Shown here piece after piece: positions 23,280-33,507 of a stretch of DNA of 64,000 nucleotides. Positions within the stretch are counted from its first letter, which is position 1; the number at the start of each line of letters is the position of its first letter. Position numbers and translations under genes: made by a program. The DNA lies in contig NZ_CP038498.1 of NCBI RefSeq assembly GCF_012427845.1, positions 4,030,001 to 4,094,000 of the forward strand, written 5' to 3'. This DNA comes from Pectobacterium punjabense. Its GTDB lineage: Bacteria; Pseudomonadota; Gammaproteobacteria; Enterobacterales; Enterobacteriaceae. Under the pieces are notes generated by a model that had not been told where the DNA came from, made no database searches, and saw only the letters and a list, made by a program, of their open reading frames with translations.

Positions 23280-23666
23280 AAGCACCTCAATTTAAACAAA
23301 AAATAAATTTTATCAGGATAGTGAACGCTTTTATCAAAGAATTAGCGCTTATAAAAAAATTCCTATCACACCCGTTATTTCGCACGCTGCGTGATACAGC
23401 ATTTGATAATGGTTATTAATTGTCGTCTCAAAAAACCATGAAATTACTTAAATTAATAATACCGCCACGAAATTAAAATTAAAAAATCGCAGGCGAATAA
23501 AAAAATCGCTTACCCATTAAGAGCCAAGGAAATAGGCCGATATATTAAAGAGAAAAAGGATGATATCCGCCATGACAGAACATCACGAAAAATCAAATCA
23601 TATGATAAAATTAAAGCACTTCTTTAGTATCACAATAAGTAAAAAAGCCTTATCAAGGAAGTCGCC
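23280..23666. promoter_or_regulatory. Divergent mog / GGDEF upstream region
   Basis: 387 nt, very AT-rich, with no gene recognised. It must hold the promoters of mog (left) and the diguanylate cyclase (right). The AT-richness, well above its surroundings, would suit H-NS silencing of the cyclase, but that is only an inference. Confidence 0.4.
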
Positions 23667-24755
23667 ATGAACGACCTTAAGTATAAGATACTTAAACTTT
23701 TTGCCCATCCGACATACGCATTTTTCCTGTTCGGGGCGATTTCTTTTATCTTCACCATCGTTATTATGCATGAAGCCAACAAATCGACTTGGAAAGCAGA
23801 ACGCACCAATCTCGATACCGCAATCAAAACCTATGGTTCCTACAGCAACAGCGGTGAAGTAACAGAAAGCGATATGACCCGGCAATCCGGCACTTATTTA
23901 TCTTCACGAACCAGAACAGTAGCCTTTAACACTCGAAATTCACGTAGTGAATGCATAAACAAGCTTTCTTCTTCCGATCTCACTTTCAACGATATGGCCG
24001 TGATCCGAACCTGCCAAAATAAATTGCCGTCTATCGGTGACTATGCAGGTAAAGACACGCTGACAGTTATTTTCCCTATACTGTCTCCCACCGATGAACT
24101 ACTGGGCATTTGGATAAGAACAACGTCGGAAAAACCACAACCATCATTTATCCAGACGCTATTTTCTCTGTCATCGACCCTCATTATTGTTGGTAGCGTA
24201 GTGCTTTTCGCTATTTTAGGCAGCCTGCTGTCACTTCTGGCAAAAAAATACCTGATAGAACTGCCGATCATTGCCAAATACGACGATCTGACTGGCTATT
24301 TACGGCGAGATGCGTTCTTTCTGGCAACGAATAAAGCCTTTAGTATCGCCAATCTGACCAAGCGGCCCGTTAGCGTCATGCTGATCGATATCGACCATTT
24401 TAAACGAGTGAATGACAGCTTCGGCCATAGCGTCGGCGATGACGCATTGAGATTCATTGCCGACACATTCAAGAAATCATTTCGCCGCGAAGATATTTTT
24501 GGCCGTATTGGCGGCGATGAATTCGCTATTGTTTTACCGAATACCGGATTGGACGATGCTTACACGATCGTCGATCGAGCCAGAGAGCGTATTAGCGACA
24601 CACCTTGTGATACAACCGCAGGAAAAATCAGGCTAACGGTGAGCATCGGACTGGTTGAATACCATACCGCAGAGGAAGATTTAAGCGAGGTCATGAAACG
24701 CGCCGATGACAATCTTTATATCGCGAAGAAAACGCGTAACGCGACGGCGAGATAG
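23667..24755 (+). CDS. Membrane-anchored GGDEF diguanylate cyclase
   Basis: 362 residues. Helix 1 about 17-34, a periplasmic sensor of about 130 residues containing two Cys (residues 96 and 116), helix 2 about 168-191, then a GGDEF domain (about 205-358). The catalytic site is intact (RIGGDEFAIVLP, GGDEF at 282-286), and an allosteric I-site RxxD (RRED, 273-276) lies exactly five residues before it. It should make cyclic di-GMP with product inhibition. No known sensor domain was recognised. The ATG follows AGGAAG. It looks like an insertion relative to the E. coli mog-talB junction. Confidence 0.9.
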   Translation: MNDLKYKILKLFAHPTYAFFLFGAISFIFTIVIMHEANKSTWKAERTNLDTAIKTYGSYSNSGEVTESDMTRQSGTYLSSRTRTVAFNTRNSRSECINKLSSSDLTFNDMAVIRTCQNKLPSIGDYAGKDTLTVIFPILSPTDELLGIWIRTTSEKPQPSFIQTLFSLSSTLIIVGSVVLFAILGSLLSLLAKKYLIELPIIAKYDDLTGYLRRDAFFLATNKAFSIANLTKRPVSVMLIDIDHFKRVNDSFGHSVGDDALRFIADTFKKSFRREDIFGRIGGDEFAIVLPNTGLDDAYTIVDRARERISDTPCDTTAGKIRLTVSIGLVEYHTAEEDLSEVMKRADDNLYIAKKTRNATAR

Positions 24756-24788
24756 GTTTCGCCTCCCTCAGCAACGAACCACAGACAA

Positions 24789-24818
24789 AAAAATAGCCGG
24801 GATTTCCCGGCTATTTTT
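24789..24818. terminator. Bidirectional terminator, GGDEF gene / talB
   Basis: AAAAATAGCCGGG (24789-24801), loop ATTT, CCCGGCTATTTTT (24806-24818): 13-bp perfect stem with A- and T-runs on both sides, between two convergent genes. Confidence 0.95.
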
Positions 24819-24831
24819 ATTTGCACAATGC

Positions 24832-25785
24832 TTACAGTAAATCTGCAATCATTTTTTCCAGTTTTTCCTGGTCAATCGCAAACTTACGAATACCGTCGGC
24901 CAGTTTATCAATCGCCATTGGGTCTTGGTTGTGCTGCCAGTAGAATTCAGCTTCTGTCATTTTCGCTGGACGAACTTTCACCTCACCGACATAAGACAGC
25001 TTACGAACCACTTCACCTTCGCTTTCTGACAGTTCTTTCAGCAGGGCTGGTGCAATCGTCAGGCGGTCACACCCGGCCAGTTCCAAAATCTCACCGACAT
25101 TACGGAAGCTCGCGCCCATCACAACGGTTTCATAGCCGTGCTCTTTGTAGTAATCATAGATTTCGCTAACAGAAACCACGCCCGGATCTTCATGCGGCGC
25201 GAAGTCTTTCTTGTCGCCATTGGCTTTGTACCAATCCAGAATACGGCCAACAAACGGTGAAATCAGGAACACGCCAGCTTCGGCACAAGCACGCGCCTGT
25301 GCAAAGGAGAACAGCAGCGTCAGGTTACAGTTGATGCCTTCTTTTTCCAGTTGCTCCGCCGCGCGGATGCCCTGCCAGGTTGAGGCTAACTTAATCAGGA
25401 TACGCTCGTTGCTGATGCCTGCGTCGTTGTACAGTTTGATCAGGTGCTTAGCTTTCGCCACGCTAGCCTCGGTGTCATAAGACAAACGCGCATCGACTTC
25501 AGTAGAGATACGGCCGGGGATCAATTTTAAAATTTCGAGACCAATGTTGACCGCCAGTTTATCCGTGGCATCCACGACCTGCTGTTTACGATCGCTGCTC
25601 TGCTCGCGCGCCCAAGCAATAGCCTCGTCGATTAGCTTACGGTATTCAGGAATCTGCGCCGCGTTCAAAATCAGTGAAGGGTTGGTGGTCGCGTCTTGCG
25701 GTTGGTACAGTTTCATTGCCGCAATATCACCGGTATCAGCGACAACTGTGGTCAATTGGCGTAGGGAAGTCAGTTTATCCGTCAT
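24832..25785 (-). CDS. talB: Transaldolase B
   Basis: 317 residues, identical in length to E. coli TalB. Transfers dihydroxyacetone between sedoheptulose 7-phosphate and glyceraldehyde 3-phosphate in the pentose phosphate pathway. The Schiff-base lysine is Lys132 in [21 protein letters not shown] (31-40) forms part of the active site. Class I aldolase-like TIM barrel. Divergent from yaaA. Confidence 0.98.
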   Translation of the reverse strand: MTDKLTSLRQLTTVVADTGDIAAMKLYQPQDATTNPSLILNAAQIPEYRKLIDEAIAWAREQSSDRKQQVVDATDKLAVNIGLEILKLIPGRISTEVDARLSYDTEASVAKAKHLIKLYNDAGISNERILIKLASTWQGIRAAEQLEKEGINCNLTLLFSFAQARACAEAGVFLISPFVGRILDWYKANGDKKDFAPHEDPGVVSVSEIYDYYKEHGYETVVMGASFRNVGEILELAGCDRLTIAPALLKELSESEGEVVRKLSYVGEVKVRPAKMTEAEFYWQHNQDPMAIDKLADGIRKFAIDQEKLEKMIADLL

Positions 25786-25993
25786 GTTGGCATGTCTCGT
25801 TGTTTATACGTGGTGCTCGTGAATGAAAATAGCTCGTATATGAATCGACTTGTTATGTAATCAGGTGGCCATCTGTTTTGCGCCGAAATCTGATAATAAC
25901 ACGCGCGTTTTACCGTGCAAGCCGACTGTTAATCCTCTCCACACAGCCTCACCTCTGACCACGCTAAAATCATCGCACCGGGAAAATGAAGCG

Positions 25994-26033
25994 TCTTAAA
26001 AGATGAAGCTATTTCTTAAAAGATGAAGCTATT
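25994..26033 (+). repeat. Exact 20-bp tandem duplication upstream of yaaA
   Basis: The 20-nt unit TCTTAAAAGATGAAGCTATT occurs twice head to tail with no mismatch (25994-26013 and 26014-26033). It ends 33 nt before a TATAGT -10-like sequence (26067-26072) and 75 nt before the yaaA ATG. The rest of the 323-nt talB-yaaA gap shows no gene. Confidence 0.95.
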
Positions 26034-26108
26034 GTAGCCATCGCCGTTTTCTTATCAGGTTCTTGCTATAGTAGGCGCATCAAAAATCAGACCGACAGGA
26101 CATGGCGC

Positions 26109-26882
26109 ATGCTTATTACTATTTCACCCGCAAAAACGCTCGACTACACCAGTCCGTTGGCAACAACGCGTTACACCCAGCCGGAACTCCTGAACTATTC
26201 CAGCCAGTTAATTAACGTGTGTAAAAAGCTGACGCCAGCGCAGATCGCCTCACTGATGAGCATCAGCGATAAATTGGCTGACCTGAACGCGGGTCGCTTT
26301 AACGAGTGGCACCCAGATTTCACGCCGGAGAATGCGCGTCAGGCGCTGTTAGCATTTAAGGGCGACGTCTACACCGGATTAGCCGCAGAAGATTTCAGCG
26401 AAGATGACTTTGATTTCGCCCAGCAGCATTTGCGTATGCTGTCAGGTCTCTACGGCGTGTTGCGCCCACTGGATTTGATGCAGCCGTATCGGCTGGAAAT
26501 GGGCACCAAACTGGAAAATAAAACCGGTAAAGATCTCTACAGCTTCTGGGGCGATACCATTACCGAAAAGCTGAATCAGGCGCTACGCGATCAAGGCGAC
26601 GACGTACTGATTAATCTGGCATCGGATGAGTATTTCAAAGCCGTTAAACCGAAAAAGCTCAATGCTCGTTTGATCAAGCCCGTCTTTTTGGATGAGAAAA
26701 ACGGTAAATTCAAGGTGATCAGCTTCTACGCTAAGAAAGCGCGAGGCCTGATGAGTCGTTTCATTATTCAAAACCGTCTGACTCAACCGGAACAGTTGAA
26801 AGCGTTTAATCTGGACGGTTACTTCTTCGAGGCAGCAGACTCGTCAAATGACGAACTGGTATTTAAGCGCCACGAACAGTAA
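26109..26882 (+). CDS. yaaA: Peroxide-stress protein YaaA (DUF328)
   Basis: 257 residues, closely matching E. coli YaaA (258) throughout, for example [21 protein letters not shown] and [14 protein letters not shown]. In E. coli it is OxyR-induced and lowers free iron during peroxide stress; the family has a DNA-binding helix-hairpin-helix fold. The upstream -10 TATAGT lacks a good -35, as expected for an activator-dependent promoter. A tandem repeat lies just upstream. Confidence 0.95.
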   Translation: MLITISPAKTLDYTSPLATTRYTQPELLNYSSQLINVCKKLTPAQIASLMSISDKLADLNAGRFNEWHPDFTPENARQALLAFKGDVYTGLAAEDFSEDDFDFAQQHLRMLSGLYGVLRPLDLMQPYRLEMGTKLENKTGKDLYSFWGDTITEKLNQALRDQGDDVLINLASDEYFKAVKPKKLNARLIKPVFLDEKNGKFKVISFYAKKARGLMSRFIIQNRLTQPEQLKAFNLDGYFFEAADSSNDELVFKRHEQ

Positions 26883-26896
26883 GTCGAAAATGTAAA

Positions 26897-26918
26897 AAGG
26901 GCGGAATTCTCCGCCCTT
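26897..26918. terminator. Bidirectional terminator, yaaA / thrC
   Basis: AAGGGCGGA (26897-26905), loop ATTC, TCCGCCCTT (26910-26918); 9-bp stem between convergent genes, with an A-run on the left serving the thr operon. Confidence 0.85.
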
Positions 26919-26954
26919 ACTCTTTAGCCTTTACCGCGATGCCTCACAACAGGA

Positions 26955-28244
26955 TTATTCTGGCAGAGACATCAGGAACTCACGCAGCTTCGCGAAATCA
27001 TCCGGGAAGTTGTGCGACAGCAGATCCAGATCGGCACGCTCAGCAAGCGCTTCTGGCAGATCCAGTTCTTTGCCAAGAATGTCTTCTACGCTTTCCTTGA
27101 ATTTCGCTGGGTGCGCCGTACCCAGGAACAGGCCAAACTCACCGGCTTGCAGCTGATCGCGCAGCAGACGGTAAGCAATCGCCGCGTGCGGCTCAGAGAG
27201 ATAGCCTAACGCATCCAGCTCATGCATGGTTTCTTTCGTGGTCTCATCGCTCACCGCACCAAAGCCCAGCGTTTTCAACTGCCAGTTCTTACGACGGAAC
27301 AGCTCTTCCACGCGCGGCCAGTTGTTCGGCTGGCTTACGTCCATCGCGTTGGATAACGTTGCCACCGTTTTATGCGGTTCCCAGTTACCATTGCTTAGGA
27401 AGCGCGGCACGGTATCATTGGCGTTCGTCGCCGCGATGAAGCGCTTAATCGGCAGCCCCAGAGATTTCGCCAGCAGACCAGCGGTCAGATCGCCGAAGTT
27501 ACCACTCGGTACAGAAACGACCAACTGGTTACGCGCTTCCTGCGGCAGTTGTGCAACGGCTTCAAAGTAGTAGCAAATTTGCGCCAGCAGACGGCTGATG
27601 TTGATGGAGTTCGCTGAGTTCAGGCCAATCGCCTTTTTCAGTTCTTCATCATCAAACGCCTTTTTCACCAACGCCTGACAGGCATCGAAATCACTGTCGA
27701 TAGCGATGGTGTGAATATTACCACCCAGCGTACAGAACAGTTTTTCCTGCAATGGGCTGATCTTGCCCTGCGGATACAAAATCACAACGCGGACATTTTC
27801 CAGACCGTAAAAAGCGTGCGCCACAGCAGCACCGGTATCGCCAGAGGTTGCCGTCAGAATGGTAATTTTCTCGTCGCCAGAGACTTCCGTCAGCATTTGC
27901 GCCATAAAGCGGCCGCCGAAGTCTTTAAAGGCCAGCGTCGGGCCGTGGAACAGCTCCAGCGCAGCGACATCGTCCTCAACTGGCGCGATAGGAGCAGGAA
28001 ACGCAAAGGCCGCCTTTACGCGCTCAAATACGGTTTCAGCCGCGATCTCATCGCCAATGTACGCAGACAGAATACGGCTGCTGCGAGTAACGAAATCCAG
28101 ATCCAGCAGTGCATCGATTTCGGTGCGCTCAAACTCCGGCAGCTCCAGCGGGAAGAACAGCCCCTGCTGGCTCCCCAGCCCTTGCTTGATAGCCTGAGCA
28201 AAACTGACCTGCTCGTTATGATCTTTAAGGTTGTACAGTTTCAT
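26955..28244 (-). CDS. thrC: Threonine synthase
   Basis: 429 residues (E. coli 428). PLP enzyme converting O-phosphohomoserine to threonine. The PLP lysine is in GPTLAFKDFGGRF, and TATSGDTGAAVAHAF binds the phosphate. Last gene of thrLABC, 3 nt after thrB. Confidence 0.98.
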   Translation of the reverse strand: MKLYNLKDHNEQVSFAQAIKQGLGSQQGLFFPLELPEFERTEIDALLDLDFVTRSSRILSAYIGDEIAAETVFERVKAAFAFPAPIAPVEDDVAALELFHGPTLAFKDFGGRFMAQMLTEVSGDEKITILTATSGDTGAAVAHAFYGLENVRVVILYPQGKISPLQEKLFCTLGGNIHTIAIDSDFDACQALVKKAFDDEELKKAIGLNSANSINISRLLAQICYYFEAVAQLPQEARNQLVVSVPSGNFGDLTAGLLAKSLGLPIKRFIAATNANDTVPRFLSNGNWEPHKTVATLSNAMDVSQPNNWPRVEELFRRKNWQLKTLGFGAVSDETTKETMHELDALGYLSEPHAAIAYRLLRDQLQAGEFGLFLGTAHPAKFKESVEDILGKELDLPEALAERADLDLLSHNFPDDFAKLREFLMSLPE

Positions 28245-28247
28245 GCG

Positions 28248-29177
28248 TTATCCCAGTTGTCGTGCGCCAGTCGTATCAAGACGGCAAATATGAACAAAAC
28301 CTTCATCGTTCTGCAAATAGTTATCCCGCAGCCAGTCGGCTAAGCGCTGTGCGCTCGCCATGTCGTTGCAGACGGAGAATAACGTTGGACCAGAACCGGA
28401 AATACCGCAGGCCAGCGCCCCGATATCTTCAGCAGCCTGGCGAGCGGCCGCAAATCCAGGCAGCAGTTTCGTACGATAAGGTTCCGCGATGACATCCTTC
28501 ATCAGTTTCGCCGCCAGCGCAGCCTGTCCGGTATGGCAAGCGTGGATAAAGCCAGCCAGATAACGGCCGTGGCTAATGCAATCCTGACGACGATATTGCG
28601 CAGGCAGAATCGCGCGCGCTTCTGCGGTAGAGACTTTAATCCCCGGATACGCCATGACCCACAGCCAATCATCGAACGACGGCACAGGCTGGCTGATAAT
28701 GCCGTTTTCTTCCAGCATCAGTTGGACACCACCGAGGAAACACGGGGCAACGTTATCGTAGTGAACGCTGCCGGAAATGCGCCCTTCCAGCTCGCCCATC
28801 AGCGTCAGCAGACGGGTATCATCCAGCGGTTTGCCGCAAAATTCGTTCATCGCCATCAGCCCGGCGACCACGGAACAAGCGCTGGAACCGAGCCCCGAAC
28901 CAATCGGCATGTTCTTTTCGAGCGTCATCGCCACCGGCACGGTTTTGCCAATTTCCTGACAGAACAGTTCCCAACATTGATACACAATGTTTTCTTTCGG
29001 GTTGTCCGGCAGTTTGCTAACAAAACGCCCTTCATTACGCAGGCTGAACAGATCGGCGGCTTCAACAGAGACGCAATCCCCCAGCAGTGAACCGTCTACC
29101 GGCGAAACGGCCGCACCCAGCACATCAAATCCAACGCTGACGTTACCGATTGATGCAGGTGCATACACCTTAACCAT
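28248..29177 (-). CDS. thrB: Homoserine kinase
   Basis: 309 residues (E. coli 310). GHMP kinase with the ATP loop [16 protein letters not shown] and the N-terminal [20 protein letters not shown]. Phosphorylates homoserine. The start at 29177 (MVKVYAPAS) matches E. coli; a GTG-opened extension to 29198 overlaps thrA and is rejected. Only 2 nt separate it from the thrA stop, so it is translationally coupled. Confidence 0.98.
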   Translation of the reverse strand: MVKVYAPASIGNVSVGFDVLGAAVSPVDGSLLGDCVSVEAADLFSLRNEGRFVSKLPDNPKENIVYQCWELFCQEIGKTVPVAMTLEKNMPIGSGLGSSACSVVAGLMAMNEFCGKPLDDTRLLTLMGELEGRISGSVHYDNVAPCFLGGVQLMLEENGIISQPVPSFDDWLWVMAYPGIKVSTAEARAILPAQYRRQDCISHGRYLAGFIHACHTGQAALAAKLMKDVIAEPYRTKLLPGFAAARQAAEDIGALACGISGSGPTLFSVCNDMASAQRLADWLRDNYLQNDEGFVHICRLDTTGARQLG

Positions 29178-29179
29178 AA

Positions 29180-31639
29180 TTATGCTCCCAACTTCCATGA
29201 CAAGGTGCGCAGCAGATCGGCGAACACACCAGCAGCGGTAACATCGTTACCCGCGCCATAACCGCGCAACACGAGCGGCAGTGGCTGATAATAGCGGCTG
29301 TAGAATGCCAGCGCATTCTCACCATCTTTGACTTTAAACAGTGGATCGTTGCCGCCAACGGCGCTGATCTTGACTTTGCAGCGGCCTTCTTCAATCACGC
29401 CAACATAGCGCAACACTTTACCTTCATCGCGCGCTTGTGCAACACGGCTGGCAAACTCATCGTCTGCCGCCGGCAGGCGTTGCATAAAACTGGCGACATC
29501 ACCGGCGGCATCGAAGCTGGCAGGCAGGACGGATTCCACCTCAATATCGCCCAATTCCAACTGATAACCCGCTTCACGAGCCAGAATCAGCAATTTACGC
29601 GCTACGTCCATACCAGACAGATCGTCACGCGGATCGGGTTCGGTATAGCCTTTCTCTTTCGCCTGCGTGGTCGCTGCCGACAGCGACATGCCTTCATCGA
29701 GTTTACCGAAAATAAAGGACAGCGAGCCAGAGAGAATACCGGTAAAGCGAATCAGTTCATCACCCGCATTCAGCAAATTTTGCAGATTCTCAATGACGGG
29801 TAGCCCCGCACCGACGTTGGTGTCATACAGGAACCGACGACGGGATTTCGCCGCAGCGCTGCGCAGTTGGTGATAATAGTTCATCGACCCGGTATTGGCT
29901 TTCTTGTTTGGCGTCACCACGTGGAAACCATCGGCCAGAAAATCTACATACTGATCGGCCACCGCCTGATTCGACGTACAGTCGACAATGACGGGGTTCA
30001 GCAGGTGATATTCTTTAACCAGACGAATCAGACGGCCCAAATTGAACGGCTCACGGGCTTTCTCTAGCTCTTCACGCCAGTTGTCCATCGAAATGCCGTT
30101 AATGTTGGTCAACATAGCCTTGGAGTTAGCGATCCCACAGACACGCAGGTCGATATGTTTGTCTTTCAGCCACGGCTGTTGGCGGTGGATCTGCTCCAGC
30201 AATGCACCACCCACGCCGCCGACGCCGATAACAAATACGTCGATCACCTGATCGGTGTTAAACAACATTTGGTGAGCAACGCGAACCCCGGTGGTAGCGA
30301 CATCGTTATTCACGACAACGGAGATGGAGCGCTCGGATGAGCCCTGTGCGATAGCCACGATATTGATGTTTGCCGTCGCCAGTGCCGAGAACAGGCGGGC
30401 AGACAGGCCGCGCAGCGTGCGCATACCATCGCCCACCACAGAGAGGATGGCCAAACGTTCCATCACATCCAGCGGCTCCAGCACACCTTCTTTCAGTTCC
30501 AGATAAAATTCGTCTTCCAGCGTTTTTCTGGCGCGCGCCAACTCGTTTTGCGATACACAGAAGCTAATGCTGTATTCAGAAGAGGACTGCGTGATCAGCA
30601 CGACCGAGATACCCGCACGTGACATCGCGGCAAACACACGTGCGGCCATGCCGACCATGCCTTTCATGCCGGGGCCAGATACGTTGATCATCGCCATGTT
30701 GTTCAGGTTGGTAATGCCTTTCACCGGATACTGGGTATCCGTGCTGTCCATGCCGATGAGCGTACCGGGAGCCTGAGGATTTTCGGTGTTTTTGATGAGG
30801 CAGGGAATCTGGAACTGGGCAATCGGAGCGATGGTGCGGGGGTGGAGGACTTTAGCGCCGAAATAGGACAGCTCCATCGCCTCCTGATAGGACATCGATT
30901 TCAATAATCGAGCGTCCGGCACCTGACGCGGATCGCAGGTATACACGCCGTCTACATCGGTCCAGATCTCACAACAGTCAGCACGCAAACACGCGGCCAG
31001 CACCGCAGCTGAATAGTCTGAACCGTTGCGGCCCAGCACCACCAGTTCGCCTTTATCGTTACCAGCAGTGAAGCCCGCCATCAGGATCACATGATCTTTC
31101 GGAATGGCGCTTTCGGCGATACGGCGAGTTGATTCAGTAATGTCCACGGTAGATTCGAGATAGTGCCCCTGCGCCAGCAGTTTCTCGACGGGATTGATGA
31201 CGGAAACGCCGTAGCCGCGTGCCTGAAAGACCGCTTCCATAATGGCGATAGACAGTTTTTCCCCCCGGCAGATAATCGCAGCATTCACGCTGTCAGGACA
31301 TTGCCCCAGCAGAGCGATACCGTGCAGAACGTGTTTCAGCTGTGCAAATTCCTGATCCACAAATGCCTTTAGACGGGCGTGTTCAAAGCCAGGTTGGGAT
31401 GCGGCGAGACCTTGCAGCAGAGAAGAAAAGATCGTTTCGGCGTCATTTAAATGCGGCAGGATATCTTGTCCGGCGACGGTTTTCTCAATCATGGCAACCA
31501 GATGGTTGGTAATTTTCGCCGGCGCGGATAATACGGTAGCCACCTGTCCCTGGCGCGCGTTGTTTTCGATAATGTCAGCAACGCGGGCAAAGCGTTCCGC
31601 ATTCGCTACTGAAGTCCCGCCAAATTTCAACACTCGCAT
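29180..31639 (-). CDS. thrA: Bifunctional aspartokinase I / homoserine dehydrogenase I
   Basis: 819 residues (E. coli 820). Aspartokinase domain (1 to about 250, starting [17 protein letters not shown]), an ACT-containing interface (about 310-460) that gives threonine inhibition, and a homoserine dehydrogenase (about 465-819) starting at [15 protein letters not shown]. It catalyses the first and third steps from aspartate to threonine. The start at 31639 follows the E. coli N-terminus; the frame upstream to 31672 lies past the attenuator and is not used. Confidence 0.98.
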   Translation of the reverse strand: MRVLKFGGTSVANAERFARVADIIENNARQGQVATVLSAPAKITNHLVAMIEKTVAGQDILPHLNDAETIFSSLLQGLAASQPGFEHARLKAFVDQEFAQLKHVLHGIALLGQCPDSVNAAIICRGEKLSIAIMEAVFQARGYGVSVINPVEKLLAQGHYLESTVDITESTRRIAESAIPKDHVILMAGFTAGNDKGELVVLGRNGSDYSAAVLAACLRADCCEIWTDVDGVYTCDPRQVPDARLLKSMSYQEAMELSYFGAKVLHPRTIAPIAQFQIPCLIKNTENPQAPGTLIGMDSTDTQYPVKGITNLNNMAMINVSGPGMKGMVGMAARVFAAMSRAGISVVLITQSSSEYSISFCVSQNELARARKTLEDEFYLELKEGVLEPLDVMERLAILSVVGDGMRTLRGLSARLFSALATANINIVAIAQGSSERSISVVVNNDVATTGVRVAHQMLFNTDQVIDVFVIGVGGVGGALLEQIHRQQPWLKDKHIDLRVCGIANSKAMLTNINGISMDNWREELEKAREPFNLGRLIRLVKEYHLLNPVIVDCTSNQAVADQYVDFLADGFHVVTPNKKANTGSMNYYHQLRSAAAKSRRRFLYDTNVGAGLPVIENLQNLLNAGDELIRFTGILSGSLSFIFGKLDEGMSLSAATTQAKEKGYTEPDPRDDLSGMDVARKLLILAREAGYQLELGDIEVESVLPASFDAAGDVASFMQRLPAADDEFASRVAQARDEGKVLRYVGVIEEGRCKVKISAVGGNDPLFKVKDGENALAFYSRYYQPLPLVLRGYGAGNDVTAAGVFADLLRTLSWKLGA

Positions 31640-31730
31640 TTTTATCTGTTCTCCTGAATTTCTGCCAACCAAACGCCGGAAGCGTTTTTTATATGCCGCT
31701 TACAAACGGCGTTGAGGGATAACCTGCCAT

Positions 31731-31762
31731 AAAAAAAAAGCCCGCACTGTTCGGTGCGGGCT
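31731..31762 (-). terminator. thr operon attenuator
   Basis: GCCCGCAC (31740-31747) and GTGCGGGC (31754-31761) form an 8-bp G/C-rich stem, extended by A-T pairs; on the minus strand it is followed by about nine T. It lies between thrL and thrA. The promoter-proximal arm is complementary to GGTGCGGGC at the end of thrL, so ribosome position on the leader can switch between the terminator and an antiterminator. Confidence 0.92.
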
Positions 31763-31784
31763 TTTTCTGGAATCTTGGTATGCG

Positions 31785-31853
31785 TCAGCCCGCACCGTTA
31801 CTGGTTGTATCGGTGATGGTAATAATCGTGGTGATCAGGCTGATAGTGCGCAT
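31785..31853 (-). CDS. thrL: thr operon leader peptide
   Basis: 22 codons, ATG at 31853, TGA ending at 31785. The product contains seven Thr and five Ile, with the run ITTIITIT, and ends SNGAG, as E. coli ThrL ends GNGAG. Charged Thr- and Ile-tRNA levels set ribosome stalling here and so the fate of the attenuator at 31731-31762. A promoter lies 43-71 nt upstream. Confidence 0.95.
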   Translation of the reverse strand: MRTISLITTIITITDTTSNGAG

Positions 31854-31895
31854 GCTAAAATCGAATCTCATTAAAAGTAGAGTTATCTGCCCTAT

Positions 31896-31924
31896 TAGTT
31901 AGGCCAATCGCCCTTTGAAGTCAA
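31896..31924 (-). promoter_or_regulatory. thrLABC promoter
   Basis: TTGACT (31924-31919), 17-bp spacer, TAACTA (31901-31896), directed at thrL. The region between this and lasT (31925-32064) shows T/A-rich sequence and no gene. Confidence 0.75.
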
Positions 31925-32064
31925 CGGATTTCTTTTTTTTCTTCTCGTCGAATGAAAAACGCCTACCGCTAAACCCACTGCTAAAACAGAAATACGCCAG
32001 ACAAACCATTGCCAAAATACGCGTTTCAATATGTTCGCCTGCCAGGAAAGTCATTCTTGCTATC

Positions 32065-32751
32065 TTATTTCGGCAACCTTTTTTCAATATCGTGTAGCAA
32101 CCGATGGAGCATCGCCGTATCGCGTTGCTCTAAACGACCCAGCCGCTGATGCAGCCAGTCCCGTAGTTTTTCATCGTCCTCAACCGCCAAATTAACCAGT
32201 AGCCGATCCAAACGATCGTGTAACGCCGACAATTGTCCCGCCGCCGCTGGCTGCACAGCATCCGGTTTGACCTGCATGAGTGCGGCCATCTGGTAACAAA
32301 ACACCATCACGGCCTGACCAAGATTCAGCGAAGGATAATCCGCTTTCATTGGCACGCCAGTTAATACATCCGCCAGCTCGAGCTCTTCATTCGTCAGGCC
32401 GGTATCTTCGCGACCGAACACCAACGCCGCAGACGCCATCCATTGGATCTTTTCCTGCAATAGGTCTGTCAGTTCGGCTGGCGTGCAGTAATAGCGAAAT
32501 TTAGCCCGACTGCGCGCGGTAGTCGCAACCGTAAAATCAACATCTGCCAGTGCATCGGCCAGCGTGGAAAAGACCTGTACGTTATCCAGAATCTCTCCCG
32601 AACCATGTGCCACCCAGCGTGCCGCAGGCTCTTGGTGTGCCGTACTGCCGACAATACGTAAACTGCTGAATCCCATCGTCTTCATCGCACGGGCCGCCGC
32701 CCCTACGTTCTCAGCCCGAGCGGGCTCAACCAAAATAATATGAAACTGCAT
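32065..32751 (-). CDS. lasT: TrmH/SPOUT-family RNA methyltransferase LasT (YjtD)
   Basis: 228 residues, as in E. coli LasT. SPOUT fold with the knotted SAM site shown by ILVEPARAENVGAAARAMKTMG at the start and LVFGREDTGLTNEEL and PSLNLGQAVMVF later. It is a paralogue of TrmJ; the RNA target of LasT is not established. GGGGAG precedes the ATG. It is next to the thr operon and arcA, as in E. coli. Confidence 0.93.
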   Translation of the reverse strand: MQFHIILVEPARAENVGAAARAMKTMGFSSLRIVGSTAHQEPAARWVAHGSGEILDNVQVFSTLADALADVDFTVATTARSRAKFRYYCTPAELTDLLQEKIQWMASAALVFGREDTGLTNEELELADVLTGVPMKADYPSLNLGQAVMVFCYQMAALMQVKPDAVQPAAAGQLSALHDRLDRLLVNLAVEDDEKLRDWLHQRLGRLEQRDTAMLHRLLHDIEKRLPK

Positions 32752-33507
32752 AGACTCCCCAGTATGGGTTAGAACGCACTGACACTATTTGCGCCAGCAG
32801 GTCAATAACACGGTCTTGTAATCGATAGCATCATTGGTAACGATTGATTGTTCACCGCTCCTCGATAACGAACTATCACTCGCGACAGGTAGAAAATTAA
32901 CAATAAACCAACAGAGTTTCTGGCATCAACTCAGCCTGTGGCAGGAAACATCGGGATGTCCAAAAAGTGGGCGGGAATAAAAACCCTAAGAAAAACAAGG
33001 TAAATTATTTTATTTCAATAAGTTATAAAAACACCAACGACTGTGTAGCGTCAATTATGATTATTGGCATTTGCTATGCTAAATCGTTCATAAAAAGTGC
33101 TAAATTGTGACGTAAACTGGCAATCCTATAAGTGTTTATCACAAAATAGTTAACGTGCTAAAATGAAATTTGATATATGTCAACAGAACCGTAGATTTAT
33201 CAGCAGGCAAAATCTGTGCTTACTGTTATGTTGCTGTTAATAAGGTTAAACTGTGCGCCACTTTGAGCGCAGTTAAATTAGCGCCACGCTCATCCGCTAG
33301 CAGTACCTCTAAGCGGGTAGAGAATGAACACCAGTAACGCATTTACGTACTTGAGTCTGACGTTGAGCGAGAGCGTAGTCTACCTCGATAAGCTCCAGGG
33401 AAATACCCGGAATAACTGGCGTTGTAGCCAGCGGGCCAGCAGGGTATGACAGCGACTTCTGTACTTCCGATTTCTATAATTTAAGTTGGCAATTTTAGGT
33501 AGCAAAC
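32752..33507 (+). promoter_or_regulatory. Long lasT-arcA intergenic region (arcA control region)
   Basis: 756 nt with no recognisable coding sequence; the small yjjY of E. coli is not seen. The left half (32980-33230) is AT-rich and contains the FNR-like site. The right half is more GC-balanced and probably a long arcA leader. The last 25 nt before arcA, with TTGGCAATTTTAGGTAGC, match the E. coli arcA ribosome-site region. Confidence 0.5.
33170..33183. promoter_or_regulatory. FNR-like box upstream of arcA
   Basis: TTGATATATGTCAA matches the FNR consensus TTGATnnnnATCAA in 9 of 10 defined positions. arcA is FNR-activated in E. coli. A possible -10, CAAAAT (33208-33213), would put the site near -43. 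This would give an arcA leader of nearly 300 nt. Confidence 0.5.
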
